Shown piece after piece: positions 14,508 through 23,181 of a stretch of 64,000 nt of DNA. The stretch's first letter is position 1, and every line of letters begins with the position of its first letter. Location: positions 1 through 64,000 of the forward strand of contig CAZYQI010000013.1 of NCBI GenBank assembly GCA_964649745.1, read 5' to 3'. A model generated the notes under the pieces. It was not told the origin of the DNA, did no database searches, and was given only the letters and a program-made list of their open reading frames with translations. The DNA is from CAZEHS01 sp964649745 (lineage in GTDB: Bacteria > Bacillota > Clostridia > Peptostreptococcales > Acidaminobacteraceae). The translations under genes were made by a program, and so were the position numbers.

Positions 14508-15986
14508 CTAGGACGACACAGCCATCATTCGGCCATCGTAGATGTTGAAGTAGATCTTTTTGCCGCTGAAATCAATCTCCCATGCCGGTGTCATTCGATC
14601 GCCGGCATTATTTTGGCAATACACCAGCCGCACCGAGCGGATGCTCTGCAGCATCCGGAACTGTATAGACGAATCCATCAGGCTGTCCTTGGACTGTCGG
14701 ATATAAATCGGAAGAATCCTCTCATAATTCTTAACGATAATTTCATCAAGACTCAGAGCCCGGTCCCACAGGGGAGTGACATCCAAAAGACCTTCAACCT
14801 CACCAACCCGTCGCTTGCAAAACAGCACCTGCTCACCCTGAACCTCAATTTCTATGGGGGCGAAGGCTTGGGGCGTCTCCTCCTGAGCTTTTTCCGCAGA
14901 GGAAACCACCGGAATCCCCTCCAGTGGGTATGAAAAGCTGAATTTGTATCCCTGCTTGTTTTCCGTTTGCTCATAGCCTGTCAGAAAAAGTCCTTCAGGG
15001 TATCCTCCCACCCGTCCGATAAAGGTGATTGCCTGGTTCAGAGAGCCAAAAAGGTCATTTTTTTTGTTTATCAGCATGGCGTCCGGTTTTTCCTGATAGT
15101 CCATAATTCCATTCGGATGGATGCGAAATGCCTTTTCTCCATACCCATACAAGAAAACCACGGCACCGTTGACGTCCACCAAACGGTTTACAAATGCAAA
15201 CTGATTCCCGAACGCCGCATCCGCTAAGTTTTTCACCGTTTCCTGAGATTGCTCCGTGCCGACGTAGGCCGGAAGCTCCCCACGGATTCTCAATATGGGA
15301 AGAGGATCAATCTCAAGCCGCGGAACCATGACAGTGTTCTCCGGGATCATCCCCGTATCATCCGGCTGCAGCACGTTCTGTATGCGGTAATGGTCTTCGA
15401 CGGTTTCATATTCCGGTTCTGCGCTCTGTTCCACCGTTCTGATCCGACTCTCCAAATCCACTGCTCCGACATCGCCTGTAAGAACGTAATACTGATCGGT
15501 CTTTCGATCTCCGATGTATATGGCTTCCGGTTCCGCTGTGCTGATTAAAACCATATCCGCAGATGTCAGCTTGCCGGTATAGGTCCCTTCATATCCCGAA
15601 AGCCTCAGCAGCATGTTGGGCTCCAGTGAAACCGGGAATTCGAAGCGTACCGATCTGAATCGGTTCTTCTCCCGCCATTCCTGTTGTGTCAGCGGCTTTT
15701 CCTCTGCCTTTTCAGACAACGCTTTCAGGATTCCCGGCTTAGCGGTCAGCCAGATCCCGTATGTGTCTGAAAACATGGCTGTATGCGAACCACCCCCAAA
15801 GTTTATCACATAACTTTGGGGGTAGATGAGTTCTGAAAACTGTTCAGTTGCATAGGCACTGGTGAAAAAATCCTTGGCCGCATTCAAACGGGTAATGGAT
15901 ATTCCGGACCAAATCTGACTGACAAGAATGGTACAAAGACCAAACAGGGCCACCAGAGTCAGGGATTTGAACTGCTCTCGTGTCAT
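14508..15986 (-). CDS. yycH: YycH-like regulator of WalK
   Basis: 492 aa. One N-terminal membrane helix (KSLTLVALFGLCTILVSQIW) and a large extracellular region, matching the YycH layout, with a family-like EYPLEG..P-type segment late in the protein. It forms with YycI a sensor complex controlling WalK. The ATG was chosen because GGAGG lies 6 nt upstream; an in-frame TTG six codons earlier overlaps that site. It ends 9 nt before yycI. Confidence 0.8.
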   Translation of the reverse strand: MTREQFKSLTLVALFGLCTILVSQIWSGISITRLNAAKDFFTSAYATEQFSELIYPQSYVINFGGGSHTAMFSDTYGIWLTAKPGILKALSEKAEEKPLTQQEWREKNRFRSVRFEFPVSLEPNMLLRLSGYEGTYTGKLTSADMVLISTAEPEAIYIGDRKTDQYYVLTGDVGAVDLESRIRTVEQSAEPEYETVEDHYRIQNVLQPDDTGMIPENTVMVPRLEIDPLPILRIRGELPAYVGTEQSQETVKNLADAAFGNQFAFVNRLVDVNGAVVFLYGYGEKAFRIHPNGIMDYQEKPDAMLINKKNDLFGSLNQAITFIGRVGGYPEGLFLTGYEQTENKQGYKFSFSYPLEGIPVVSSAEKAQEETPQAFAPIEIEVQGEQVLFCKRRVGEVEGLLDVTPLWDRALSLDEIIVKNYERILPIYIRQSKDSLMDSSIQFRMLQSIRSVRLVYCQNNAGDRMTPAWEIDFSGKKIYFNIYDGRMMAVSS

Positions 15987-16004
15987 GAACTGCCTCCATG
16001 GCAA

Positions 16005-16808
16005 CTAATTGAAAATACTGCTCCGGCTTTCAGGAAGGGCATCCAGAATTTTTTCCACCGCTTTTTCCGACGTGCTGCCTTTGAATTCCAGGGTTTTTAT
16101 AATTGAAGAACCATCCGCCTTCTCGGCGAACGCCAACACATAAACACCTGATTTTACACCGGGGATCTCCGTCTGATAGGTCATAAAAAGCTCTGCCGGC
16201 TTCACTTCCAAAGGCCCTGAAACCAAGCGGGTGAAAAGTTTATCGTACAACGCCTTGACTGCGGTATATTCTTTCTTCTTCAGGGAAAATTCTGCACTGA
16301 TCTTCTTGTACTTTTCATAAAGAGCCGCCTGCTGAACGCTCAAACCGCCGCTGCTCTTAAGCGCTTCCATTTTGGGAACATCCCCGAATTCCTTCTTCAC
16401 ACCTGCCACTATCTCGTTAAAATCCTTGCGGCTTTCGGCGAAGGGCTCCTCCAGCTTGTTCTTTTTAGAAAATATAGTCCGTCGGTATTCCATTTTCTGA
16501 TCTTCTGTAAGTTTATCAAAATCACCGCTGGGAACGAATGTCACGTCGGCTTTCGGCTGACTCCCAATATAAAATTCCGGATCGATACGGTAAAGGCTCA
16601 TGTATACCGGTGTTTTTCCAGAAAGGCGCACCTTCACAAAGAGTGTGTCCTTTTTTAAAATGACATCCCCTTCCGAGCCCACTTCCGGACTCAGAATCTC
16701 TATGGTGTTGGCCGTATTCACTTTTGTAGGGGTATCCGCATAAACACCGCAGCCCAAGGTCCAGGCAAGGGTCCACGCACATACCAACAATCCGATTTTC
16801 CGGTACAT
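16005..16808 (-). CDS. Exported protein of unknown function inside the wal operon
   Basis: 267 aa. The N terminus MYRKIGLLVCAWTLAWTLG then CGVYADTP is a signal peptide, with cleavage probably after CGVYA; it lacks a clean lipobox. The mature part has a beta-rich first half (IEILSPEVGSEGDVILKKDTLFVKV) and a Lys/Glu-rich helical middle. I do not recognise the family. It sits between walK and yycH, where most Firmicutes have nothing, and its stop lies 18 nt before the yycH start. An extracellular accessory of WalK sensing is possible but unproven. Confidence 0.75.
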   Translation of the reverse strand: MYRKIGLLVCAWTLAWTLGCGVYADTPTKVNTANTIEILSPEVGSEGDVILKKDTLFVKVRLSGKTPVYMSLYRIDPEFYIGSQPKADVTFVPSGDFDKLTEDQKMEYRRTIFSKKNKLEEPFAESRKDFNEIVAGVKKEFGDVPKMEALKSSGGLSVQQAALYEKYKKISAEFSLKKKEYTAVKALYDKLFTRLVSGPLEVKPAELFMTYQTEIPGVKSGVYVLAFAEKADGSSIIKTLEFKGSTSEKAVEKILDALPESRSSIFN

Positions 16809-16893
16809 GACCGTTCCTCCCGCATTCTTCATAGGAACAGTATAACAGAGGTTTATTACAAAGCCATTACAGCGCGTTTAAAAGCCTATGACA

Positions 16894-18678
16894 TTAAGAA
16901 CGTTCCAGAGGGATAACGATCCGCACCTGTGTTCCTCTATTAAGCACACTGCTGATGTGTATCGTTCCATTGTGAGCCTGTACGATTTCTTGGGCGATGG
17001 ACAGTCCCAGGCCTGTTCCTCCAAGGTTTCGGGACCGGGCCTTATCTACTCGGTAGAAGCGGTCAAAGATCCGGTTGATGTCCTGCTCAGGAATGCCGAC
17101 GCCGTTGTCCTGAACCTCCATCACAACGCTTTCAGCCTCTTCATACATCCTCAGTACTATCTGCCCGCCCTCCGGCGTGTACTTGAGGGCATTGGATATG
17201 ATATTCTGGACCACCTGCTCGATTCGGTCGTAATCGAAGTATCCCACCAGCTCTGCCGGAGCACTTTCAATGAAAAGCCGCTGGGATTTATTTTTCGCCG
17301 TAACCTCCAGCTTCGCCACGGTTTTCTTGATAAGGTCGGCATAATCATGATATTCGTGATCAAACTGTATGCTGTTTGCATCAAAATTAGAAAGCTGCAG
17401 CAAATCCCGGACCAAGCGTGTCATTCTGTCGGCCTCATGCTCCACCACCATAAGAAAATGGCGGGCGGTATCCGGCGAATCAATGGCCCCATCCAGAAGT
17501 GTTTCTGTATAGCTCTTAATGCTGGTAAGCGGCGTTTTCAGTTCATGGGAGACGTTGGCCACAAATTCCCTTCGCATCACCTCAAGCCGATGCTGCTCCG
17601 TAATGTCCTGGAACAGGAAGACCAGCCCTACCTTCTCATTCTGCTCGTCCCGAAAGGGAGCAAAACCAGCCGCGTACACAGAATCGTTCCACTCCATAAC
17701 CTCATTTCCGATCCACTCTTCATTTCGTGATATGACCGAGTGAATTGCCAGGTCCTGATGAACGGGTTGAATAAGGGCGTTATAGTTAAGGCTCTGTGGA
17801 GACGTATCCCCTATTCCGAATATTTCCCGCGCTTTCGGATTAATATGGAGTATTGCCCCGGACAGATCCACCGCAATAAGGCCGTCGGCCATATAATTCA
17901 AAATGGCTTCCAGCTTCCCTTTTTCCTGCGACATCTCCCCAAGGGTGGATTTCAGTTTCCCTGTGAGATGATTGAACATTTCTGCCAGCTTTCCAATCTC
18001 GTCATCGGATCGGACATCCACCGCTTGGTCGAAATCCCCCTGAGCCATCTTCGATGCCTTCTCCGTTACCGCATTGATGGGTTCCGTGACGCTTTTGGCG
18101 ATAACATAGCTAAGCAGAACCGTTATGGTAAGCGCCAGCATCGTGGCCTGTATAATGATAACCTTGGAACGGTCCAAGGTGCGTTCGGCATCCTTAAGAT
18201 CATAGCGAAGATAAAGTACTCCGGTTTGTTTGTCCCCGTGAAGAATCGGAACAGCCATATCTCTTGTGGGAAGCTGTTTGGACGGTATGGTTTCGATAGC
18301 GGTTTTCCCATTGAGGCTTTGTGCCAGAATGGCATAACCACCTCCGAGAACCTCGGAGGCATTCTTTCCGACATTCTCGGTACTGGTGGCAATGATTCGG
18401 TTATCCCTGCTGCTGATAACGTAAACCTCTTCTCTGAAACCAACGACCTGGGTCTGACGAATAATCTCCTGTACCGCCGTATCCTGGGCTTCCAGCACCG
18501 GTATTTCGGAAAGCTGAGGGAGAAGGATCTTGTCAGAGAGATCTTCCAGCTGCGCCGTAATATTGTCAATTTGATACTGATCAAAGTACTTGATGACAAA
18601 CACGCCGGAAATGATCATGGCAATGAATACCAGCATAAAGTAGATGATGATGAATTTCCAGCGGATGCTTCTGAACAT
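16894..18678 (-). CDS. walK: Sensor histidine kinase WalK (YycG)
   Basis: 594 aa. Domains in order: TM1 (residues 9-30), extracellular sensor of about 140 residues, TM2 (about 171-193), HAMP (194-246), PAS (about 255-360), HisKA with phosphoacceptor His378 in FVANVSHELKTPLTS, and HATPase_c with N box IISNALKY, G1 DNGVGIP and G2 GGTGLGLSIA. It controls peptidoglycan hydrolase expression with WalR. Starts 2 nt after the walR stop. The intact extracellular domain is consistent with control by the YycH/YycI pair downstream. Confidence 0.95.
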   Translation of the reverse strand: MFRSIRWKFIIIYFMLVFIAMIISGVFVIKYFDQYQIDNITAQLEDLSDKILLPQLSEIPVLEAQDTAVQEIIRQTQVVGFREEVYVISSRDNRIIATSTENVGKNASEVLGGGYAILAQSLNGKTAIETIPSKQLPTRDMAVPILHGDKQTGVLYLRYDLKDAERTLDRSKVIIIQATMLALTITVLLSYVIAKSVTEPINAVTEKASKMAQGDFDQAVDVRSDDEIGKLAEMFNHLTGKLKSTLGEMSQEKGKLEAILNYMADGLIAVDLSGAILHINPKAREIFGIGDTSPQSLNYNALIQPVHQDLAIHSVISRNEEWIGNEVMEWNDSVYAAGFAPFRDEQNEKVGLVFLFQDITEQHRLEVMRREFVANVSHELKTPLTSIKSYTETLLDGAIDSPDTARHFLMVVEHEADRMTRLVRDLLQLSNFDANSIQFDHEYHDYADLIKKTVAKLEVTAKNKSQRLFIESAPAELVGYFDYDRIEQVVQNIISNALKYTPEGGQIVLRMYEEAESVVMEVQDNGVGIPEQDINRIFDRFYRVDKARSRNLGGTGLGLSIAQEIVQAHNGTIHISSVLNRGTQVRIVIPLERS

Positions 18679-18680
18679 GT

Positions 18681-19376
18681 TTACGATCTCCTGAAATAAT
18701 ACCCCACGCCCCGTTTGGTCATAACATAATGAGGGTTGCTCGAATCATCTTCTATTTTCTCCCGAAGCCTCCGGACGGTAACATCCACCGTGCGAATATC
18801 TCCGTAATATTCATATCCCCATACATCCTTAAGCAGCTGCTCCCGAGTGAATATCTGGTTTTCCTGAGTAGCCAGGAAGCGAAGAAGTTCAAACTCCCGC
18901 AGTGTAAGCTCAATGACCTGTTCGTTCTTTCTCACCTCGTAGCGGTCCAGATCGATGAAAAGCTCCTTGGAGCGTATGGTATTGCCGGAAGACTGTTCCG
19001 TATTGCCATCTATTTCTATCCGCCGGAGATTCGCTTTTACCCTGGCCATCAGTTCCCGCATGCCAAAGGGCTTGGTTATGTAGTCATCGGCTCCCAGCTC
19101 AAGACCCAGAACTTTGTCAACTTCTTCTTCCCGGGCAGTCAGCATAATCACCGGGGTATTGAAGGCTTCGCGCAGCCGCCGAAGCACCTGAAACCCGTCA
19201 AGCTTGGGAAGCATGACATCCAGCAGGATCAGGTCCGGCTGAAACTGATATGCTTCTTTAAGCGCTTCTTCACCGTCAAACGCCACCGTTACATCGTAGC
19301 CCTCTTTCTGGAGATTGAATACAATTATATCGGATATGGGCTTTTCGTCATCAACGACCAATATCTTTCTGTTCAT
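18681..19376 (-). CDS. walR: Response regulator WalR (YycF)
   Basis: 231 aa OmpR-type regulator. The receiver has the acidic pair DDE at residues 9-11, phosphoacceptor Asp53 in LLDVMLP, and Lys of ITKPF. The winged-helix domain includes LTLREFELLRFLA and the closing VRRLREKIEDDSSNPHYV then TKRGVGYYFR. The start was chosen for GGAGG 7 nt before the ATG of MNRKILVVDD. First gene of the wal operon. Confidence 0.96.
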   Translation of the reverse strand: MNRKILVVDDEKPISDIIVFNLQKEGYDVTVAFDGEEALKEAYQFQPDLILLDVMLPKLDGFQVLRRLREAFNTPVIMLTAREEEVDKVLGLELGADDYITKPFGMRELMARVKANLRRIEIDGNTEQSSGNTIRSKELFIDLDRYEVRKNEQVIELTLREFELLRFLATQENQIFTREQLLKDVWGYEYYGDIRTVDVTVRRLREKIEDDSSNPHYVMTKRGVGYYFRRS

Positions 19377-19491
19377 GGGTTTACCTCCGTTCATGGATAA
19401 TGCGGAAATTTTAATCTTCACCCCCATCTTAACCAATTAGAGCGGTGGATGGCAAGGAAAACCGGATTTATGTATCTTGCCTGATACATAA

Positions 19492-19513
19492 AGACCCGGC
19501 CATGGCCGGGTCT
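19492..19513 (-). terminator. Perfect palindrome after the M23 peptidase gene
   Basis: AGACCCGGCC/GGCCGGGTCT is a 22-nt perfect palindrome 6 nt past the stop codon. The following T tract is short (TTTATG), so it is a weak terminator or a protein-binding site upstream of walR. Confidence 0.45.
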
Positions 19514-19519
19514 GAAGGG

Positions 19520-21010
19520 TCAACGATTCAGGAACTTGGTGGGATTCTGCGGAACCCCGTTTTTCTGCACTTCAAAATGAAGATGGGGCCCCGTGCTTCT
19601 GCCTGTATTTCCGCTTTTGGCGATGGCCTGTCCCTGGAAGACCGACTCTCCGCTCTTCACTAAAAGCTTGCTGTTATGGGCGTAAAGGGTGGAATAGCCG
19701 CCTCCGTGGTTGATGATGAGACAAAGACCGTATCCGTTCTTATAGCCGCTGAAGGTTACTTTTCCGCCGTCGGACGCCTTCACCTGGGAACCAATAGGCA
19801 ACCCGATATCGATCCCCTCATGCATGCGGCCCCAGCGTTTCCCAAATTTTGATGTGACTGCACCCCGGGAGGTGGGCCATTTGAACTTTCCACTGCCGAT
19901 CTTCGGCGGTGGGTTCTTTGTGCCCTTGACAACAATCTTGCCAATAGGGTTCTTGCTTACTTTTTCCGTCAGAATCTTCCGTTCCACTTCCTTACCGTTG
20001 ATCCGAACGATCTCCGCTTTAACGAACCGCTCTCCCTGGACGCCAGCTCTCTTTACGGTGCTTTCGCCTTTGTAAACGTTGCTTGATTCCTCGTAAGCAA
20101 CCTCGAAGGGAATCAGTTCATTATACTCCTTGACTTCTTTACACGCCACGGATATCAACGGCCTTGGAACTACCAGACTGATTTTCTGATCGATTTTCAC
20201 TTTTTCAGGATTGATGTCGGGGTTGGCCGAGATCAATGTATCCATGGATATTTTATATTTCTTCGCAATCAACCAGAGGTTTTCACCCTGCTGAATCACG
20301 TGCTGCTGCGTTTCTGTCGTCCCTTTTGAAATCTGATGCACTGCATCCTCAAGGGTTCTTTCACCATCGAATTTCACGATGTCCAGTCTGTCCGGCTTAA
20401 CAACCACCTCTTCAACAAACCAGGATTCTGAAGCGCCTTCCACGGTATATGCTTTCTTAAGAGCATCCAATATCTGATTGGCCTCTGCCTCGGTAGAGGC
20501 GAAACCCACGGCGCGTCCGTCCGCCATTATGCTGACCCCGCTTACACCAATGCGCCGGGCAGGATCAATATTCATGATATTGCTTAGGGTTGGATTAACC
20601 GCAGCAGCCTGCTTCACAGCCGCGCTTTCGCCGATGAAATCAACCTGTTTGGGACCAAACAGGCTCTTGTCGATATTCATAAAACAATAAATCCCCATGG
20701 CTGAAACCAGAATCAGACAGGAGCCCGCCAGGGCCACCGGCTTGTTTTCCCTTATAAGCTGAACCCAGTCCAGGCTGCCAAGGTTCAGAGGCGCTTTCAT
20801 CCCGTCTGCTTTTCGGAGCCTCTCCAGAATCCTCTTGCCATTTTTTATAAAACTGCTGTATGTTGTATGACCATGCGTTACAATGGTGTTCTTAATCTGA
20901 TCCATCCGTTTCCAGTCAATGGACTTGCCCGACTGCCCCGTTGAAAATTGATCCCTTTTGCTGGGGTTTTTCAGACATCGGCTCAGGCGTTCCAATTGCT
21001 TTTTTAGCAT
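19520..21010 (-). CDS. Secreted LysM-G5-M23 peptidoglycan endopeptidase
   Basis: 496 aa. A cytosolic basic N terminus, one membrane helix (PVALAGSCLILVSAMGIYCF, about residues 87-106), a LysM domain (VIQQGENLWLIAKKY..), a G5 domain (..ELIPFEVAYEESS..KGES then TEKVSKNP), and a C-terminal peptidase M23 domain with metal ligands in HEGIDIG and GPHLHFEV. It cleaves peptide bridges in peptidoglycan outside the membrane. AAGGAGG precedes the ATG. Genes of this type are typical WalRK targets and it lies next to walR on the same strand. Confidence 0.92.
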   Translation of the reverse strand: MLKKQLERLSRCLKNPSKRDQFSTGQSGKSIDWKRMDQIKNTIVTHGHTTYSSFIKNGKRILERLRKADGMKAPLNLGSLDWVQLIRENKPVALAGSCLILVSAMGIYCFMNIDKSLFGPKQVDFIGESAAVKQAAAVNPTLSNIMNIDPARRIGVSGVSIMADGRAVGFASTEAEANQILDALKKAYTVEGASESWFVEEVVVKPDRLDIVKFDGERTLEDAVHQISKGTTETQQHVIQQGENLWLIAKKYKISMDTLISANPDINPEKVKIDQKISLVVPRPLISVACKEVKEYNELIPFEVAYEESSNVYKGESTVKRAGVQGERFVKAEIVRINGKEVERKILTEKVSKNPIGKIVVKGTKNPPPKIGSGKFKWPTSRGAVTSKFGKRWGRMHEGIDIGLPIGSQVKASDGGKVTFSGYKNGYGLCLIINHGGGYSTLYAHNSKLLVKSGESVFQGQAIAKSGNTGRSTGPHLHFEVQKNGVPQNPTKFLNR

Positions 21011-21205
21011 TGGATCCTCCTTAATTTTGAAGTAACTCTGCAATGGGCATAATGCCGCATGCTCTTAGCCAGTATATCATAAAACCCAAACCATGGCACC
21101 CCACATTTAGGTGTCCCCCACCTAACCCGGTCAAAGTCCTTACCTCTAAAGGCTTTTCACTGTTAACCCACATTTTTTTATCATTAATCCCCATGGAAAG
21201 AGAAG

Positions 21206-21263
21206 TTATCCACAGAGTTATCCCTGTTATCCACTTCCTGCCCCTTCCCCACACTGATATAAT
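21206..21263 (+). promoter_or_regulatory. DnaA boxes and promoter before dnaD-dnaC
   Basis: A perfect DnaA box TTATCCACA lies at 21206-21214, with near matches at 21218-21226 (TTATCCCTG) and 21227-21235 (TTATCCACT), all on the + strand at about 10-bp steps. A TATAAT -10 box follows at 21258-21263, 28 nt from the dnaD ATG. The boxes overlap the -35 zone, which has no good TTGACA, so DnaA could directly control this operon. Confidence 0.55.
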
Positions 21264-21290
21264 GACCTTGCATGATAAAGGAGTGACACG

Positions 21291-22100
21291 ATGGCTTTTA
21301 AAAAACAAATTCCCGCCCTTGAGCTGGAAACAACCACCATTGAAAACATATTTCTGACGGAGTACCTCCCTATTGCAGACGGAAACGCCTTGAAAGTGTA
21401 TCTTCTTGGATACCATTACGCCTGTGATACGGAAACCCACTCCCAGTTCAGCCACGATACCTTGGCAAAGCATCTCCGGCTTACGCTTCCGGAAGTTTTG
21501 GATGCGTGGAATTTTTGGGCTGAAAAAGGATTAATCAGAAAGACGGATTTGAAACCTGAAAATCCTCAGTGTTTTTCTGTTGAATTCGTTTCCCTGCGCC
21601 AGTTGTACCTTGAAGATCATTACAAACCCCGACACGACCGTCTAACCGATACCACCGGGGCGGCGGAGCTGCCAAAAGATGCTTCCCCCATACGGGTTGC
21701 CGAAGAAATGAGTAATGAAGAAACAAAAAAAATCATTAAGGAATTGGGACGTATTCTTGATCGCTCTTTGTATCCAAACGATATCATACGGATTACCGGG
21801 TGGCTTGACAAATGGCAGATTGATTGGAACACTGTTATTCTTTCCTTTGAAAAAGCAGTTCTGAATAAACCTCTGACCGGCCGGAGCACTCACAGCATTC
21901 TTAATGCCACCGAAAATCTTGTAAGAACATGGTATGAACAGAATACTGAAAAACAAACCCCTGAGGTCCCTTTGCAAATTCCTAAAGCAAAACCTAAATC
22001 AAAATTTACAAAGCCAAACCGCTTTCACAACTTTGAAGGATGGCTGTCAAAGTTAAGTGAAGCGGAAGTCGACGAACTGATGAAATCACGGAATAAATGA
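21291..22100 (+). CDS. DnaD-domain replication protein
   Basis: 269 aa. An N-terminal winged-helix-like region (KVYLLGYHYACD..DTLAKHLRLTLPEVLDAWNFW) is followed by a DnaB_2/DnaD C-terminal helical domain with ITGWLDKWQIDWNTVILSF. It ends FHNFEGWLSKLSEAEVDEL, a tail often seen in clostridial DnaD proteins. DnaD-type proteins help load the replicative helicase at oriC or restart sites. AAGGAG precedes the ATG, and the stop overlaps an ATG at the head of the next gene region. Confidence 0.85.
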   Translation: MAFKKQIPALELETTTIENIFLTEYLPIADGNALKVYLLGYHYACDTETHSQFSHDTLAKHLRLTLPEVLDAWNFWAEKGLIRKTDLKPENPQCFSVEFVSLRQLYLEDHYKPRHDRLTDTTGAAELPKDASPIRVAEEMSNEETKKIIKELGRILDRSLYPNDIIRITGWLDKWQIDWNTVILSFEKAVLNKPLTGRSTHSILNATENLVRTWYEQNTEKQTPEVPLQIPKAKPKSKFTKPNRFHNFEGWLSKLSEAEVDELMKSRNK

Positions 22101-22123
22101 TCGTGCGTCAGCCGGAGGTAAAA

Positions 22124-23107
22124 ATGAAGGTCCACATATCTAAAGATATTTTTCAGGAATATTCACATATACGCGAGCAGGCCCAGCTTGAGCTGGAACA
22201 TCGAACCAACGAGGTGTATAATCAGATTCCAAGAATCGCTGAGATTGACCGACAGCTTGCTCATGTAAGTATGGATATCGCCCGCTGGATATTGAAACAC
22301 CCTGAAGATTCCCAGAAGGGTTCCGTAGAAATCCGCACGACATTTGAGGCACTTCAAAAGGAACGCTCTGCGCTCCTTGCGTCACGGGGACTGAGCAATA
22401 AGTTTCTTGAATTAACCTACACCTGCCCCCATTGCCGCGATACAGGATACACCACCGGCCGATCGATTTGCCGTTGTTTGAGACAAAAACTGATCGATCG
22501 GGCCTTTCGAAATGCAAACCTTGGAACGGCCCTTAAAAATCAGCATTTTGGAACGTTTGATATTGATTTGTTTTCAACCAACCCGGTTCCGGGTAAAGAT
22601 CGAAGCCCTAAAGAGAACATGCGGCTTATTGAAAAAACGGCACATGAGTTCATTGATAACTTTGAATCCCCCTCAACTCAAAGCTTGATTTTCTACGGCG
22701 GAACCGGCCAGGGGAAAACTTTTCTTTGCAGTTGTATCGCCCGCTCTCTTTTGGAAAATGGCTACTCTGTGCTCTATCAAACCGCCTTTCGAATATCTGA
22801 AGTCATGAGTACCTATAAATTTGGAAACCAAAGTGACATTGATGCCGAAACGTCGTATCGCTTAATCTACGAGTGTGATCTGCTGATCATTGATGATCTG
22901 GGAACTGAAATGACCAACACCTTTACAAATGTTGAGTTCTTCAACATTTTGAATTCAAGGCTGATGAATCAAAAGAAAATGATTTTCTCAACCAATCTGG
23001 CCCCCATCGAGTGGATACGGACATACGGCGATCGCGTCTCTTCCCGTTTAATGAGCCAATTCAATTCAAAAGAATTCTATGGCAACGACCTGAGGTTTAA
23101 GAAATAA
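22124..23107 (+). CDS. DnaC/DnaI-like helicase-loader ATPase
   Basis: 327 aa. An N-terminal region with a four-Cys zinc site (CPHCRDTGYTTGRSICRC) is followed by an AAA+ ATPase with Walker A FYGGTGQGKTFL, Walker B LLIIDDLGTE, sensor STNLAP and an Arg-finger region RVSSRLMS. It loads DnaB helicase, probably with the DnaD protein upstream. The start was moved to the ATG with GGAGG 5 nt upstream; nine codons before it (starting at 22097 in the ATGA overlap) have no ribosome site. Confidence 0.88.
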   Translation: MKVHISKDIFQEYSHIREQAQLELEHRTNEVYNQIPRIAEIDRQLAHVSMDIARWILKHPEDSQKGSVEIRTTFEALQKERSALLASRGLSNKFLELTYTCPHCRDTGYTTGRSICRCLRQKLIDRAFRNANLGTALKNQHFGTFDIDLFSTNPVPGKDRSPKENMRLIEKTAHEFIDNFESPSTQSLIFYGGTGQGKTFLCSCIARSLLENGYSVLYQTAFRISEVMSTYKFGNQSDIDAETSYRLIYECDLLIIDDLGTEMTNTFTNVEFFNILNSRLMNQKKMIFSTNLAPIEWIRTYGDRVSSRLMSQFNSKEFYGNDLRFKK

Positions 23108-23161
23108 CAAAAACGGCAGTCACGATCGGCGGGAACCCCGGTGATCATGACTGCCGTTTTT
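23108..23161. terminator. Bidirectional terminator between dnaC and purA
   Basis: AAAAACGGCAGTCA at the left pairs with TGACTGCCGTTTTT at the right around an inner 26-nt loop that itself can pair. It lies between two convergent genes with T runs in both directions. Confidence 0.85.
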
Positions 23162-23181
23162 CTATCTTCGCGTTTCTCAAT

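Noticed and set aside
14271..14933. 220-codon + strand frame across the yycI/yycH junction
   Set aside because: It is antisense to two operon genes with clear ribosome sites and membrane-helix layouts.
22097..22123. Upstream ATG for dnaC in the ATGA overlap with dnaD
   Set aside because: No Shine-Dalgarno sequence before it, while the ATG at 22124 has GGAGG at correct spacing.
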